In this document: piece by piece, positions 16,775-25,699 of the stretch
How the letters are laid out: each line of letters opens with the position of its first letter
Numbering within the stretch: the stretch's first letter is position 1
Origin: Marispirochaeta sp.
GTDB taxonomy: Bacteria > Spirochaetota > Spirochaetia > JC444 > Marispirochaetaceae
DNA length: 64,000 nt
NCBI RefSeq assembly: GCF_963668165.1
Contig: NZ_OY764209.1
Span: forward strand, 248,001 to 312,000
Direction of reading: 5' to 3'
Notes under the pieces: generated by a model
What the model was told of the DNA's origin: nothing
Seen by the model: the letters and a program-made list of their open reading frames with translations, nothing else
Database searches by the model: none
Made by a program: the position numbers and the translations under genes

Positions 16775-18042
16775 GTTTACTTCTTCTCGGGCTATTTTTC
16801 ATCCTGAGTTTCCTAGGAATACCACTGGCTGTTTCCCTCGGAATTTCTTCCATCATAACTGTTGTACTTTACGATCTCCCAATCACCATCATAGCCCGGC
16901 TGATGTACACTTCAATGAACAGCTTCCTTCTTGTAGCGGTCCCACTTTTCATCCTTGCCGGGACGGTTATGGAGAAAGGCGGAGTAGCAAACCGGATATT
17001 TAACGCGGCGAATTCGTTCGTGGGACGATTCCATGGTGGCCTCGGCATGGTAAATATCATAGCTTCTTTCATCTTTGGCGGAATCTCCGGATCATCGGTG
17101 GCTGATGTCGGCAGCTTGGGCCCTCTCGAGATCAAGGCGATGACCGATGAGGGTTATGACAAGAGCTACAGCGCAGCATTGACAATGGTTACGTCCACCC
17201 TCTCCTCTGTCGTACCACCATCGATCTTAATGATTGTAGCTGCCGTCGCTGGAGAACAGTCGGTAAGTGCATGTCTTGCTGGCGGTTTTGGACCGGCAAT
17301 AACCCTCTCCGGAATCTTCATGATTCAAAACTATATCATCGCACGCAAGAATGGGTACGGCAAGATAATCAAAAGAACGCTCAGGAGTATCGTAGACATC
17401 ATTGCCCGGTCTATCCCGGCCCTGATTTCTCCGATTATCATATTATTCGGGATGTTCAGCGGGATTGTGACCCCCACCGAAGCCGCAGCACTCGCCGTTA
17501 TCTATACCATTTTTATATCGACCTTCGTATATAAACAGATGCCCTGGAGACAGTTCCCGCGAATGATAATCAGTGCAGGAACCACTGCTGGAACCATTTT
17601 ATTGGTTGCCATGACAGCATCGATTGCCACCTATATTTTTGCCGTTGACCAATTGCCGCTCAAAGTAAGCGCGTTCCTGCTGGGTTTTTCACAAAACCCG
17701 GCTTTGATTATGGTGTTGATGGGATTCATCTTTATTATCGTCGGAATGTTCCTGGATATCATTGCTGCTATTCTCCTGCTCACCCCCGTCCTGATGCCTG
17801 CCGCAGTTCAGGTCGGCGTTGACCCGGTACACTTTGTGGTATTTATGGTGACTTCTTTAGCCATCGGATTAAGTACACCCCCCGTGGGAGTTTGTCTGTT
17901 CGCAACTTCACTGGTATCAAAGATATCGATAGAAAAGATCGTAAAAGCTTCATGGCAATTTTACGTAACGATTTTTATCTTCATCTGTGTTTTCGCGGTG
18001 TCGCCACAGATCTCCTTGATCTTCGTGCGGTTGTTTACATAA
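16771..18042 (+). CDS. TRAP transporter large permease (DctM)
   Basis: A 423-residue membrane protein with about twelve helices, of the DctM/SiaM family (GGISGSSVADVGSLG near residue 110, PTEAAALAVIY, and SLAIGLSTPPVGVCLF near the end). It drives sodium-coupled uptake with DctP and DctQ. It overlaps dctQ by four bases. Confidence 0.93.
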   Translation: MSLLLLGLFFILSFLGIPLAVSLGISSIITVVLYDLPITIIARLMYTSMNSFLLVAVPLFILAGTVMEKGGVANRIFNAANSFVGRFHGGLGMVNIIASFIFGGISGSSVADVGSLGPLEIKAMTDEGYDKSYSAALTMVTSTLSSVVPPSILMIVAAVAGEQSVSACLAGGFGPAITLSGIFMIQNYIIARKNGYGKIIKRTLRSIVDIIARSIPALISPIIILFGMFSGIVTPTEAAALAVIYTIFISTFVYKQMPWRQFPRMIISAGTTAGTILLVAMTASIATYIFAVDQLPLKVSAFLLGFSQNPALIMVLMGFIFIIVGMFLDIIAAILLLTPVLMPAAVQVGVDPVHFVVFMVTSLAIGLSTPPVGVCLFATSLVSKISIEKIVKASWQFYVTIFIFICVFAVSPQISLIFVRLFT

Positions 18043-18101
18043 GAAATTGCTTTTGTGCCATCAGGCACATCAAATAGACTATCATATATGAGGTGTTTTA
18101 A

Positions 18102-18905
18102 ATGAGCGTTGGAAAAGACATTAGAATGGCCCGATTGCTGAATGAAAAATCAGGAAGATTACTCGCAATCACCATGGACCATCCGATCACCAGGGGAGTT
18201 CTTCCCGGATTGGAAGATATCCGCGAGGTAATGAAACAGGTATGCGCAGGAAAACCTGATGCCATTACAATCCAGAAGGGTATTGCAAGGAACTGGTTTC
18301 AGCCCTATGCAGGCAAGGTGGCGTTGATCATGAAATCTACATCCTACTCCCTCCCCTATCATCCGTATTTTGACACACCCGTCGCGGATGTGGAGGAGGC
18401 TGTAACGCTTGGTGCTGATGCGATCTCCGTGGGGGTGATCGTAGGCGGACCTGAGCAGGCTGCCCAGCTTACTCAGCTTGGAAAGATCAGCAAGGAGGCC
18501 GATAAAGCCGGCATGCCGCTTGTGGCACACATTTACCCCAAGGGTTCCATGGTCGAAAATCCTTCAGATGCGGACAGGATTGCCTACGCCGTTCGAGCCG
18601 GCGCGGAACTGGGTGTGGATATCATAAAGACAATCTGGAGCGGTTCAGCAGATTCTTTCCAGAAAGTCATTGAATCATGTCCGGCCAAAGTCTGTTTAGC
18701 CGGAGGCGCTGCCGGAAACAAGCTTGTTGACTATTTATCCATGACCCGGGAAGCCCTGGACATCGGTTTAGCAGGTGTGACCTTCGGAAGAAGCGTATGG
18801 GGCGATACCTTTCCAACTGCCGTGGTCCTCGCATTAAAGGCATTGATTCATGAAGATGTGTCCGTTGACGATGCTTTGGCCGTGTACCAGGCAAACACAA
18901 AATAG
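18102..18905 (+). CDS. Class I aldolase, DhnA/LsrF (DeoC/LacD) family
   Basis: A 267-residue TIM-barrel aldolase. ITMDHP near the N-terminus and the Schiff-base lysine in GVDIIKTIWSGS (about residue 178) are hallmarks, followed by the phosphate-binding AGGAAGN. Within this operon it probably cleaves, or thiolytically splits, the ketose phosphate produced by the dehydrogenase and kinase; the exact substrate is not predictable. Confidence 0.85.
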   Translation: MSVGKDIRMARLLNEKSGRLLAITMDHPITRGVLPGLEDIREVMKQVCAGKPDAITIQKGIARNWFQPYAGKVALIMKSTSYSLPYHPYFDTPVADVEEAVTLGADAISVGVIVGGPEQAAQLTQLGKISKEADKAGMPLVAHIYPKGSMVENPSDADRIAYAVRAGAELGVDIIKTIWSGSADSFQKVIESCPAKVCLAGGAAGNKLVDYLSMTREALDIGLAGVTFGRSVWGDTFPTAVVLALKALIHEDVSVDDALAVYQANTK

Positions 18906-18924
18906 ATAGGGAGGATAAGCCGAG

Positions 18925-19962
18925 GTGAATGCAGGCATACTGAATCGTGTTGACGAGCTGATCTATACGGAAACAGAAACCCCTTCGATTAATGAATCGG
19001 AATTGCTGGTTCGTGTCAAAGCCGCATCCATTTGCGGCACGGACCTGCGTATTTACCACGGCAAAAAAACCAAGGGGGTCCGGTATCCTTCGATAATCGG
19101 CCATGAGTTCGCCGGTGAAATAGCCGAGGCAGGTGCTCAGGTAAGCGCTTTTAAAGAAGGGGACCGCATCTGCGTCGATCCGGTATTACCTTGCGGAGGA
19201 TGCTTTTATTGCCTGAACGGGATGGAGAACGTATGTCAGAATAGAGTTGCCATCGGCTATGAATATGATGGATGCTTTGCTGAGTATGTCCGGATTCCCG
19301 CCAAGTTCATAACCCAGGGGAACATCCAGCAGCTTCCCCCGGATATGTCATTTGCCGCCGGGGCTTTAGCTGAACCCCTCTCCTGCGTCATCAATGGACA
19401 GCGTAAACTCGATATTACCGTCGGAGATACGGTTGTGATTGTTGGTGCCGGTCCCATCGGTATCATGCACATGATGGTAGCCAAAGCGTCCGGAGCTTCC
19501 ACCGTCATTGTGAGCGAGCCAAATGCAATGCGGAGGAATACTGCGGCAAATTTCGGGGCGGACATCACCGTAGACCCGATCAGTGAATCCCTGCGGGACA
19601 CGGTATTAACTCAGACAAACGGATTGGGTGCCGATGTAGTCATCTTGGCGATCGGAAATCCAAAGATTGTTAATGACGCGCTTTCTGTTGCCAGAAAAGG
19701 CGGGCGAATCAGCATGTTCGCCGGATTCTCTGCCGGCGAGACCCCTCCAGTCGACGTGAACCTTATTCACTACAATGAACTGGTTGTTGTTGGAGCGAGC
19801 GCTCTTCAGCGTAGAGATCAGAAAACCGCGGTAAGTCTGATTGCCAGCAGTGCCGTCGCTGTGGAAAGGCTGGTCACAGATACCTACCCGCTTGAAGAAA
19901 TTCGCGAAGCGTTCTCGAAAGCCGAATCGGGAGATGCCATTAAGGTGGTATTGGTCCCATGA
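18925..19962 (+). CDS. Zinc-dependent sugar/polyol dehydrogenase
   Basis: A 345-residue MDR enzyme: catalytic zinc motifs ICGTDLRIYHGKK and IGHEFAGE, structural-zinc cysteines in PCGGCFYCLNGMENVC, and Rossmann GAGPIGIMHM. It starts at a GTG preceded by GGGAGG. The gene ends in ATGA overlap with the kinase. It is the probable first enzymatic step after uptake, oxidising a secondary hydroxyl to a keto group. Confidence 0.88.
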   Translation: MNAGILNRVDELIYTETETPSINESELLVRVKAASICGTDLRIYHGKKTKGVRYPSIIGHEFAGEIAEAGAQVSAFKEGDRICVDPVLPCGGCFYCLNGMENVCQNRVAIGYEYDGCFAEYVRIPAKFITQGNIQQLPPDMSFAAGALAEPLSCVINGQRKLDITVGDTVVIVGAGPIGIMHMMVAKASGASTVIVSEPNAMRRNTAANFGADITVDPISESLRDTVLTQTNGLGADVVILAIGNPKIVNDALSVARKGGRISMFAGFSAGETPPVDVNLIHYNELVVVGASALQRRDQKTAVSLIASSAVAVERLVTDTYPLEEIREAFSKAESGDAIKVVLVP

Positions 19963-21449
19963 GAAGGAAACCGGTTCTGTTGGGGATTGACGCAGGGACA
20001 AGCGGGGTAAAGGTATGTGCCTTTACCCCTGACGGCAAAATGGTCCAAAAAGAACAGGCAAATATTTCGGTCATTTCCCGACAACCGGGTTTCGCGGAAC
20101 TGGATGTTACCCTCTATTGGGAGCTTGTCCAGCAAACAGTAAGGTCCATTACCAGTAATCCTGAGATCTCCGTCATAGGGATAGGTTTATCAACTACATG
20201 TCCCACAACCATCACGATGGATGATGATTTCAATCCCATAGGCAATGGGATTGTGTACCTTGATAACAGGGCAGCCGATGAAGCAAGAAACTATGAATTA
20301 AACTTTGAAAGTCCCGAAGCCTATGCCACATTGGTAGGTAACCGTTGCTCTGTTTCAACCTGCAGTGCATCCACAATGATGTGGATTCGTGACCATGAGC
20401 CTGAACGGTGGCGTAATGCAAAACATATCGGCATGCTCAACAGTTTCCTCGCCGCCAAACTGACCGGAGATTCTGCCATCGATACCACCCAGGCATCCTA
20501 CTCCGGTATTTTTAGGCTTGCATTTCCCGGTGACTGGGATGACGAGCTGCTGAGGATAGCGGACATCCCTCGGTCCAAGCTGTTAAGAATTACAGCCCCT
20601 TCTTCCCGTATCGGCGGGGTCAAGAATACAGTGGCTGAGGATTTACAGCTGCCCCCCGGAACTCCAGTAGCCATCGGCTCCGGCGATACTGCCGCCGCGG
20701 CCTTTGCCATCGGGTTTACCGATTCTCATCAGGCCTTCGAATCAGCGGGAAACTCGGGGGTCCTCACCTTCGTACTGGACACACCGGAATTCGATCCCTT
20801 GTTTATGAATCGGTGTCACGTAATTCCAGGGTTATGGATCTCCCATGGAGCTAATTCCATGATGGGAGGGGCAATCGACTGGCTGCGTAATAATATTATT
20901 TCTGAATACCAGGACTATTCGGTAATTAATGAGCAGGTAAAGGAAGCCGTACCTGGAGCCAACGGCGTGGTATTCCTTCCCTATCTGGCAGGAGAACGCT
21001 GCCCCATCTGGAATCCCCATGCCAAAGCAGTCTGGTATGGACTGACGCTTAAAAATACACGCCTGGATTTGTTGGAGTCAGTTTTTGAGGCCGGAGCTTT
21101 TTCCCTGAAGCAGCTGCGTGACCTCGGCCAGCAGAAGCTGGGGGTTGCCATTGACAGCATCATTGCAGTTGGAAACGGCACACTGAGTGATCACTGGTGC
21201 CAGATTAAAGCTGATGTGCTGCACGTGAATTATACCACCACAGCCGTTACCGATGCATCAGCATTCGGAGCCGCTTTGATGGGTGGAATTGCAGCTGGAA
21301 TTTTCTCTGAACCTCTTGACCCCTCAATCCCGTTTCTTAAACCGGAAGGAAAAACATACACCCCAACGTCGGAATCTGCCTATAAAGCATACATGAAAGC
21401 ATTTGCCACGTATAATGCATTATATCCAGCACTTTCCGGACTCATGTAA
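19959..21449 (+). CDS. FGGY-family carbohydrate kinase (xylulokinase-like)
   Basis: A 496-residue two-domain kinase of the actin-like ATPase fold. Phosphate loop GIDAGTSGVKVCAFTPDG at the N-terminus; GSGDTAAAAFAIG and ESAGNSGVLTF in the middle; GNGTLSDHWCQIKADVL for the adenosine site. It phosphorylates a ketose or polyol, and its product is the likely effector of the divergent RpiR protein. Last gene of the operon. Confidence 0.9.
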   Translation: MRRKPVLLGIDAGTSGVKVCAFTPDGKMVQKEQANISVISRQPGFAELDVTLYWELVQQTVRSITSNPEISVIGIGLSTTCPTTITMDDDFNPIGNGIVYLDNRAADEARNYELNFESPEAYATLVGNRCSVSTCSASTMMWIRDHEPERWRNAKHIGMLNSFLAAKLTGDSAIDTTQASYSGIFRLAFPGDWDDELLRIADIPRSKLLRITAPSSRIGGVKNTVAEDLQLPPGTPVAIGSGDTAAAAFAIGFTDSHQAFESAGNSGVLTFVLDTPEFDPLFMNRCHVIPGLWISHGANSMMGGAIDWLRNNIISEYQDYSVINEQVKEAVPGANGVVFLPYLAGERCPIWNPHAKAVWYGLTLKNTRLDLLESVFEAGAFSLKQLRDLGQQKLGVAIDSIIAVGNGTLSDHWCQIKADVLHVNYTTTAVTDASAFGAALMGGIAAGIFSEPLDPSIPFLKPEGKTYTPTSESAYKAYMKAFATYNALYPALSGLM

Positions 21450-21511
21450 TAATAGTTTGACATTGACTACTCTTCAGACTTCTCCCCGTCCTTTGCCCCT
21501 TCCGACTTTTT

Positions 21512-22295
21512 GTGTATAACGCGGAAAGTTATAAGCGTACTATGCAAAGTATTGAGTATTATTGGAAAAAAACAGGTTTTGAACCAAACACGGCCCAGCG
21601 AAACGCGATTCTGCATAATGCTGGCCCGCTATTCCTGACAGCGGGTCCCGGCTCCGGAAAAACCCAGGACCTTGCCTCCATGTCGATAGGTACGGTACAT
21701 TCCCTATACTCTGTTTCGACTGGGGGAGTCGGAGTATGAAGACACGGACGACCCTTTCCCCAAAGGACGGGTGCCCTTCCTGACGATACACCAGTCCAAA
21801 GGCCTGGAGTTTCCGGTGGTCGTCCTTGGAAGCCTTTACAGGGCGGAGCGGGAAGCACCGGTCGTTGAATGTGCGGTGCGGAACCTCCTGAACAAAGAGG
21901 GGGAACCCCTGGAGTGGATCGACAAGTTCGACACCATGCGCATATTCTACGTCGGCCTCTCCCGGGCCAAAAACCTGCTGATCCTCCCCCGCTATACCCA
22001 CGCAAAAGCTGCAGAAGCCGAGTTCAAGGAGATCCTGGAAGAAGAACGCCTCCCTCTTGTGAGTGATCTGGACCCTGGCACCATACCGGCAGCCGAACGA
22101 AAGTTCGAGGAGCTGGGAAAAAGCTACAGCTATACCGGGGACTATCTGCTCTATAAAAGATGTCCGCGAAACTACATGATCTACCGCAAGTACGGTTTTG
22201 TTCCCTCCCGGGGACAGACAATGTTCTTCGGCCGCCTGGTGCATGAGACGGTGGAAGATCTGCATCATCTGGTGATGATGGAGAAGAGAGAATGA
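21512..22295 (+). pseudogene. UvrD-like helicase/nuclease remnant
   Basis: The start keeps Q-motif and Walker A (FEPNTAQRNAIL, then LFLTAGPGSGKT), then jumps to SMSIGTVHSLY with loss of the segment between. Near 21700 the sequence jumps again, out of frame, to the end of the helicase core: FPKGRVPFLTIHQSKGLEFP and MRIFYVGLSRAKNLLIL (motifs V/VI). The start of a C-terminal PD-(D/E)XK nuclease domain (YKRCPRNYMIYRKYGF, FGRLVHETVEDL) follows, and it stops at 22295. Hundreds of residues are missing. It lies at the edge of the defence genes. Confidence 0.75.
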
Positions 22296-22381
22296 TACAA
22301 CATCGCTCTACCGGTGATGATACAAATACCAGAAATAATCAGATTACCGGAATTCTTTTTATTCCCGACAGATCTTTCCCC

Positions 22382-22410
22382 TTGCGCTATTCGCGATTCG
22401 CGAATAGAAT
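22382..22410 (+). promoter_or_regulatory. Promoter with a palindromic operator in its spacer
   Basis: A -35-like TTGCGC (22382-22387), 17-bp spacer and TAGAAT (22405-22410). A perfect 9-bp inverted repeat, CTATTCGCG-att-CGCGAATAG (22387-22407), fills the spacer and would block RNA polymerase when bound. The predicted start point is within a base or two of the ATG at 22418, so the mRNA would be leaderless. The winged-helix protein just downstream is the natural candidate to bind it. Confidence 0.55.
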
Positions 22411-22417
22411 ATATAAT

Positions 22418-22936
22418 ATGAATCTCAAACCGCAGGATATAGTCGTACTGCTCAAACTCATTGCCCAGGGGCGCGAAGAGCGGCCGGGTTACGCAGCCTT
22501 ATCGGTTTCCCTGGGGATGAGCCCGTCGGAAGTTCACGCTGGTGTTAAACGTCTTATAAATGCCAAATTGGTCGATTCAAAGGATCAACGCCCCATGCGT
22601 AAACCGGTACAGGAATTCCTTATCCATGGTGTAAAGTACGCGTTTCCTCCGCAGAAGGGGGCCATAACAATCGGCTATCCGACAGGCTTTGCAGCCTCGC
22701 CACTAAATCAACTGATAAATATGGGAACCGATCTTCCTCCCGTATGGCCTTCCGCAAAGGGACCGGTGAAAGGACAGGCATTTACACCCCTCTACAAATC
22801 AGTGCCAGACGCCATTCAGAACGATCCGCTGCTGTATGAATTGCTGGCTCTTCTCGATGCGATTCGGGATGGCCGGGCCCGTGAGAGGGAAATTGCCGCG
22901 AAGGAACTGACGAGGAGGATAGAACATCTTGTCTGA
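22418..22936 (+). CDS. Winged-helix DNA-binding protein of a nucleotidyltransferase operon
   Basis: About 172 residues. The N-terminal third is a MarR-like winged helix (ALSVSLGMSPSEVHAGVKRL as recognition region). The rest has a conserved-looking segment, KYAFPPQKGAITIGYPTGFA, PPVWPSAKG and PLYKSVPDA, that I associate with partners of nucleotidyltransferases but cannot name. I start at MNLKPQD because promoter and operator end just upstream; a longer frame from 22292 would translate them. It overlaps the next gene by 8 bases. Likely autoregulator and perhaps antitoxin. Confidence 0.7.
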   Translation: MNLKPQDIVVLLKLIAQGREERPGYAALSVSLGMSPSEVHAGVKRLINAKLVDSKDQRPMRKPVQEFLIHGVKYAFPPQKGAITIGYPTGFAASPLNQLINMGTDLPPVWPSAKGPVKGQAFTPLYKSVPDAIQNDPLLYELLALLDAIRDGRAREREIAAKELTRRIEHLV

Positions 22937-23627
22937 TTCAAACAGGGATATGGTCACCAAGGTTGCACACCGGCTCGGACCCCTTCGCGAAGAAGTAGTT
23001 TTCGTCGGCGGAGCAACTACAGAACTGCTTCTCACAAGACCTGTTATATACGATGTCAGGATTACAAAAGATGTCGACGTCATCGTGGGGGTGATTAACC
23101 GGAACGACTACTATCGCTTCGCCGAGCGACTCAGGGAACGCGGTTTTCTGGAGGCTTCGGAACCGGGGAACCCGATCTGTCGCTGGAAGGTGGACGACCT
23201 CCTTGTCGACGTTATGCCTACGGAAGAAAGCATTCTCGGATTCTCGAACAGGTGGTATCCTGAGGCTATCAGAAACGCCATGGAATACCCACTGGAAGAC
23301 GACCTGCCAATTCGCCTGGTCGCGCCGCTGTTTTTCCTGACCACAAAGTTCGAGGCCTTTCGCGGCCGCGGAAACAACGATCTTTACACCAGCCATGACA
23401 TAGAGGATATTCTGACACTCCTGGACGGTCGTCCCGAAATCATTGATGAATTTGAAGCCTGCTCCCATGATCTCAGAACGGCGTTGGCAGGGTACTTCTC
23501 TCAGCTAAAATCCCATCCGGACTTTGAATATGTTATTGCCGGTCAGTTTCCTTCTGATGCAGTCGGTCGGGCCCGCAGCTCTGAATTGATCCAACTCATA
23601 GAAGTTATCTCGCGAGGGACTATATGA
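22929..23627 (+). CDS. Nucleotidyltransferase, AbiEii/MNT-like
   Basis: A 232-residue protein with the polymerase-beta-type signature: GGATTELLL (residues about 27-35) and, some 17 residues on, the acidic DVDVIV, with a third acidic residue probably in DDLLVDVMP. This is the layout of AbiEii/MenT-type toxins that add nucleotides to tRNA or protein. The start is TTG at 22929, ten bases behind AGGAGG and inside the end of the winged-helix gene; an ATGA overlap joins it to the nuclease remnant. Toxin function is inferred from family and context. Confidence 0.75.
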   Translation: MSDSNRDMVTKVAHRLGPLREEVVFVGGATTELLLTRPVIYDVRITKDVDVIVGVINRNDYYRFAERLRERGFLEASEPGNPICRWKVDDLLVDVMPTEESILGFSNRWYPEAIRNAMEYPLEDDLPIRLVAPLFFLTTKFEAFRGRGNNDLYTSHDIEDILTLLDGRPEIIDEFEACSHDLRTALAGYFSQLKSHPDFEYVIAGQFPSDAVGRARSSELIQLIEVISRGTI

Positions 23628-24171
23628 TCGACCTCCCTGCCCTTGAAAAGCGCCTGCGTGATATCTTTGAGAAAAACTTTGAATTTTTAAAGGCCGAGGG
23701 CGGTCATGGAATCAACGACTATATCAAGGAGCAGGCCTTAGACAGAACCATCTGACAAATACCGCTGTTATAAGCACACCCCTGCCGAATCAGCTGAAAT
23801 ACGCCCTCAGAAACGGGAATCCCGGGTACATCCTCCGCGAGCTTGAGGCCTGGGACCCGATTGTTCCCCTGGGCTATTCGGAAGACGAGATCGAAACGAT
23901 GATTGAGGAGTTCGGCCGCACGGTGGAGGATATCGAGAACAAGCGTTTCAGCGCGCCGCCGGTACAGGTACTGCAGCAGAAGAACCCCGGAGACAAGGCA
24001 GCCTTTGCAGTACACATCTGCCGCAACTGTGACGCCCGCTTTTCCTGCCCCTCTTTTCGGGAATATGTTCGGCAAACCGACAGCGGCAGGCACGGAATCA
24101 GAAAGTATCTGGATGATTACGGGACCGAATTCAGCACGGAAGAGTTTATCGAGGGTAATATAATTGAGTAA
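23624..24171 (+). pseudogene. PD-(D/E)XK nuclease, third gene of the operon, internally deleted
   Basis: It starts at the ATGA shared with the nucleotidyltransferase gene: LPALEKRLRDIFEKNFEFLK, then INDYIKEQAL, with a stop at 23755. From about 23758 another frame continues: STPLPNQLKYALRNGNPGY, LGYSEDEIETMIEEF, and the cysteine set HICRNCDARFSCPSF, ending at TAA 24169-24171. The cysteines are typical of Cas4/AddB-like nucleases with an Fe-S cluster. The catalytic core between the pieces is missing. The second piece could instead be the C-terminus of the upstream UvrD remnant, which ends in the same nuclease type; the translational coupling favours a third operon gene. Confidence 0.6.
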
Positions 24172-24176
24172 AACTC

Positions 24177-24205
24177 TTTACCATTAAGGTTAAGTATATT
24201 ATAGT
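24177..24205 (+). promoter_or_regulatory. Candidate promoter of the higBA-like pair
   Basis: TTTACC (24177-24182), 17-bp spacer, TATAGT (24200-24205), about 20 bases before the GTG start of the toxin gene. Confidence 0.5.
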
Positions 24206-24224
24206 ATGTAGACAGCAGGAAGAA

Positions 24225-24560
24225 GTGGATATTCAGTTTGCGTCGGCCAGGTTGGAAAGAATTTTCAACTCACAGCAGCAGCTGCTCAAAACTTATGGCA
24301 AAGAGACGGTCAGGAAGATTCGCATACGAATGATGGTTTTGCGAAGTGCGCCGACGTTGAGCACGGTGCCGACGAAGAAGCCCGACCGGTGTCATCCCTT
24401 AAAAGGAGATCGAAAGGGAGAGTATGCGGTGGATCTGAACCATCCCTTCAGGCTCGTTTTTGAACCGGCGGGGGATCCGCTGCCTGTAAAAGGAGACGGT
24501 TCGACGGATGTTTCCGCCGTAACCGTCATTCGCATCCTGAGAGTGGAGGACTACCACTGA
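24225..24560 (+). CDS. HigB/RelE-type toxin
   Basis: A 111-residue RelE-superfamily protein of the 'killer' HigB subgroup: basic N-terminal helices followed by the beta core with PLKGDRKGEYAVDLNHPFRL, where ribosome-dependent mRNA interferases carry their basic active-site residues. GTG start at 24225. The antitoxin follows eight bases downstream, the usual inverted order of higBA. Confidence 0.8.
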   Translation: MDIQFASARLERIFNSQQQLLKTYGKETVRKIRIRMMVLRSAPTLSTVPTKKPDRCHPLKGDRKGEYAVDLNHPFRLVFEPAGDPLPVKGDGSTDVSAVTVIRILRVEDYH

Positions 24561-24568
24561 GGGAAACA

Positions 24569-25699
24569 ATGGAAAGAGACATTACGACGCTGAACAGCTA
24601 TGAGCCGGACTACGCGGTCCATCCCGGAGAGTATCTGGAAGAGGTCCTCGAGGCGCGGGAGATAAAGAAGCGTGAGTTCGCCGAGCGGGTCGGACTCTCG
24701 GTAAAGGCGGTCAGTCAGATCATCAACGGCAAGGCCCTTTACTCCCCCGAGGCGGCCCTCCGTTTCGAGCGTGTCCTGGGTATCAATGCCGCGATCTGGA
24801 GCACCATGGCCAAGAGCTACGAGCTCTTTAAGGCACGGGAAGAGGAAGAACGGAGGCTCCAGGCCGCAGAAGTCGCCGCCTGGGTACGCCGCTTCCCGAC
24901 CGCCGACTTGAAGCGCCTGGGGATTCTCCCTGATACCCGCAGAGCAGATCAACTGGCCGAGGCGCTCTTCCGCTTCTTCGGGGTCAGCGGCATCGAGGCC
25001 TGGGAGGAGTACAGCGCCGGCAAAGCGGCCCTCTACCGGCAGAGCGCAAAGCACCCGGTCTCCAGGGAAGCGGTAGAGGTCTGGCTGACCCTGGCGGAGC
25101 GGGAAGCCGAAGGAATCGAGACCGATCAATTCGACAAAAAGCGCTTTACCGAGGCCTTGAGCGAGATCCGAAGTTTTACGCTGTTACCGCCGGAAGAGTT
25201 CTTCCCCAGGATGGTGGAACTTTTGGCCAGGACCGGGGTGGCCCTGGTGGTGGTCCCGGAATTGAAGGGGACCCGCATCAGCGGGGCGGCCCGCTGGCTC
25301 AGCCCCGGGAGGGCCCTGATCTCCTTAAGCCTGCGCTACAAGAGCAACGACCAGTTCTGGTTCAGCTTCTTCCACGAAGCAGCCCACATCCTGCTCCACG
25401 GAAAGCGGATCTTCATCGACCAGAAAGATGGGAGCGACGACGGCGAGGATGATACGAAGGAGGCCGAGGCGAACGAGTTCGCCGGTAATCTCCTGATTCC
25501 CAGGGCGGAATACCGGCGCTTTATCGCCGCCGGCAGCTTCTACGAAGGGGACATCCGCAGCTTCGCCGAGAAAATCAGCCTACACCCCGGCATCGTCGTC
25601 GGCCGTTTGCAGCACGACGGTCTGCTGGACTACAAGTTTCAGAACGGCCTGAAGGAGGGCTTTGAATATGCATACCCGGACGACGAGGAGAGCAACTGA
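24569..25699 (+). CDS. HigA-type antitoxin fused to an ImmA/IrrE metallopeptidase domain
   Basis: A 376-residue protein. Residues about 15-75 form an XRE/HigA helix-turn-helix (HPGEYLEEVLEAREIKKREF, then GLSVKAVSQIINGK). The C-terminal part is an ImmA/IrrE-type zinc peptidase with HEAAH (His269-Glu270, His273) and the distal glutamate in EANEFAGNLL. Fused antitoxins of this type are known with HigB-like toxins; the peptidase may act on the antitoxin itself or a partner. Its TGA overlaps the mod ATG, which ties it to the restriction-modification locus. Confidence 0.85.
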   Translation: MERDITTLNSYEPDYAVHPGEYLEEVLEAREIKKREFAERVGLSVKAVSQIINGKALYSPEAALRFERVLGINAAIWSTMAKSYELFKAREEEERRLQAAEVAAWVRRFPTADLKRLGILPDTRRADQLAEALFRFFGVSGIEAWEEYSAGKAALYRQSAKHPVSREAVEVWLTLAEREAEGIETDQFDKKRFTEALSEIRSFTLLPPEEFFPRMVELLARTGVALVVVPELKGTRISGAARWLSPGRALISLSLRYKSNDQFWFSFFHEAAHILLHGKRIFIDQKDGSDDGEDDTKEAEANEFAGNLLIPRAEYRRFIAAGSFYEGDIRSFAEKISLHPGIVVGRLQHDGLLDYKFQNGLKEGFEYAYPDDEESN

